7,361 nt of DNA from Betaproteobacteria bacterium. Lineage in GTDB: Bacteria > Pseudomonadota > Gammaproteobacteria > Burkholderiales > CANMPU01. The translations under genes and the position numbers were made by a program. Location of the stretch: positions 1 through 7,361 of the forward strand of contig CANMPU010000044.1 of NCBI GenBank assembly GCA_947499755.1. The letters are read 5' to 3'. The notes beneath the pieces were generated by a model. It was given only the letters and a program-made list of their open reading frames with translations. It had not been told where the DNA came from and made no database searches. Shown here piece by piece: positions 6,636-7,361 of the stretch (position 1 is its first letter; each line of letters begins with the position of its first letter).

Positions 6636-7361
6636 TCACCTCACGTGGCGCAGCCCGAATAACGCGAGTAAAGTAATCGCGATGATCATGGAAAACGCAT
6701 AGTGATAAATATATCCGGTCTGAATGCGCCGTATAAAACTCGCGGCGATTCCCACTAGGCGAGCGCTTCCGTTTACGATAAAACCATCGATGAATTTTAT
6801 GTCACCGAATTTCCAGATTCCGCTCCCGAGCGCGCGCGCACCGCGCGCAAAAAACCAATCGTAAAACTCGTCAAAATAATACTTGTGTTCTAATAAGCGA
6901 TTCGCGACCAACGAGTTTGCCTTGATCTTTCCCGGTAACTGCGGATAGGCAATATAAAGTAACCACGCGACGACCATTCCGGCGAGCGCGAGCCAAAATG
7001 GCGCCGCTGTTATCCCATGAAGCGCGAACGACGCAGCGCCGTGGAACTCTGCCTTTAGACGCACCAACACATCATGTGGCCCCGCAACGAATATGGAATG
7101 CTGGAAAAAGTTACCGAACACCATGGGCTCGATATATGCCCAACCGGCATATATCGATGGAATCGCCAACGCTATTAAGGGTAGGGTAATTACCCAAGGA
7201 GATTCACGCAGATGTTTGCGCGCGTGATCGTCTACTAAACACGGGCCGTGAAACGCCATGAACAGTAGCCGAAAACTATACAGCGCAGTAAAAAATACGC
7301 AGCTTAAAATAGCAATATAGGCGAACCCAGAGCCGGGAAGATGCGATGCCTGGGTTGCCTC
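6636..7361 (-). CDS. nuoL: NADH-quinone oxidoreductase subunit L, C-terminal part
   Basis: Distal antiporter-like subunit of complex I. Its long C-terminal amphipathic helix runs along the membrane arm and braces NuoM and NuoN. The frame is open to the right edge, so the 5' part is outside the window. The 241 codons present start within HLPGSGFAYIAILS, then FFTALYSFRLLFMAFHGP, a conserved NuoL segment late in the antiporter domain. Further on, LLEHKYYFDEFYDWFF, the following FIDGFIVNGSARLVG and the final IQTGYIYHYAFSMII are classic for the NuoL C terminus. The stop is a TGA at 6636-6638. The first ATG in the frame (7259) is internal and not the real start. The order nuoL-nuoM-nuoN is the usual one. 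A strong inverted repeat lies within it at 7129-7157. Confidence 0.97.
   Translation of the reverse strand, partial: EATQASHLPGSGFAYIAILSCVFFTALYSFRLLFMAFHGPCLVDDHARKHLRESPWVITLPLIALAIPSIYAGWAYIEPMVFGNFFQHSIFVAGPHDVLVRLKAEFHGAASFALHGITAAPFWLALAGMVVAWLLYIAYPQLPGKIKANSLVANRLLEHKYYFDEFYDWFFARGARALGSGIWKFGDIKFIDGFIVNGSARLVGIAASFIRRIQTGYIYHYAFSMIIAITLLALFGLRHVR
7129..7157. repeat. 12-bp perfect inverted repeat inside nuoL
   Basis: TCGATATATGCC (7129-7140) and GGCATATATCGA (7146-7157) are exact reverse complements separated by a 5-nt loop (CAACC). In nuoL it encodes SIYAGWAYIE, so the mRNA would form a 12-pair hairpin within the coding region. There is no U tract after it, so it is not a standard terminator. 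Confidence 0.85.

Noticed and set aside
6831..6848. Alternating CG-rich tract with two GCGCGC blocks in nuoL
   Set aside because: Explained by alanine and arginine codons (ARGARAL); the adjacent A run is on the wrong side for a terminator of the nuo transcript.

Overview
The window looks like a stretch of core chromosome from a Gram-negative proteobacterium. A betaproteobacterium or close relative is my best guess, from the nuoL-nuoM-nuoN-Nudix order, the style of HtpG, and a 5'-nucleotidase of the PF06189 family. This is family recall, not a search. GC content looks moderate by eye. There is no rRNA, tRNA, insertion sequence, CRISPR array or phage gene, and no defence or biosynthetic system.

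Layout: positions 1-2053 hold a minus-strand pair, htpG (Hsp90 chaperone) followed 19 nt later by the start of a membrane-anchored glutaredoxin-like gene cut off by the window edge. Positions 2054-2187 are a divergent control region. It carries a good sigma-32-type heat-shock promoter for htpG, a 12-bp perfect palindrome over the htpG ribosome binding site, and an extended -10 promoter pointing the other way. Positions 2188/2215-3117 hold the only plus-strand gene, a 5'-nucleotidase with an apparently non-standard start. From 3135 to the right edge everything is on the minus strand: an ordered nuoL (partial), nuoM, nuoN run for the membrane arm of respiratory complex I, followed by the remains of two more genes.

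The most interesting part is 3135-3585. A Nudix hydrolase gene (ADP-ribose pyrophosphatase type) follows nuoN by 31 nt. It is shifted out of frame at an eight-A tract near its start and is then cut off directly after a perfect Nudix box. The sequence passes straight into the last ~48 codons of an acyl-ACP synthetase of the Aas type. This reads as a deletion scar joining the 5' part of one gene to the 3' end of another. Both remnants still match their families well, so the event looks recent, unless it is an assembly error.

Functionally, the window joins proton-pumping respiration (NuoL/M/N are the three antiporter-like subunits of complex I) to a heat-shock chaperone with a possible thiol-redox partner and a nucleotide-salvage enzyme. 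No new multi-gene system is visible. The second-look items are the gene-fusion scar, the homopolymer frameshift, the ATC/GTG start question, the htpG leader palindrome, and a 12-bp perfect inverted repeat inside nuoL.
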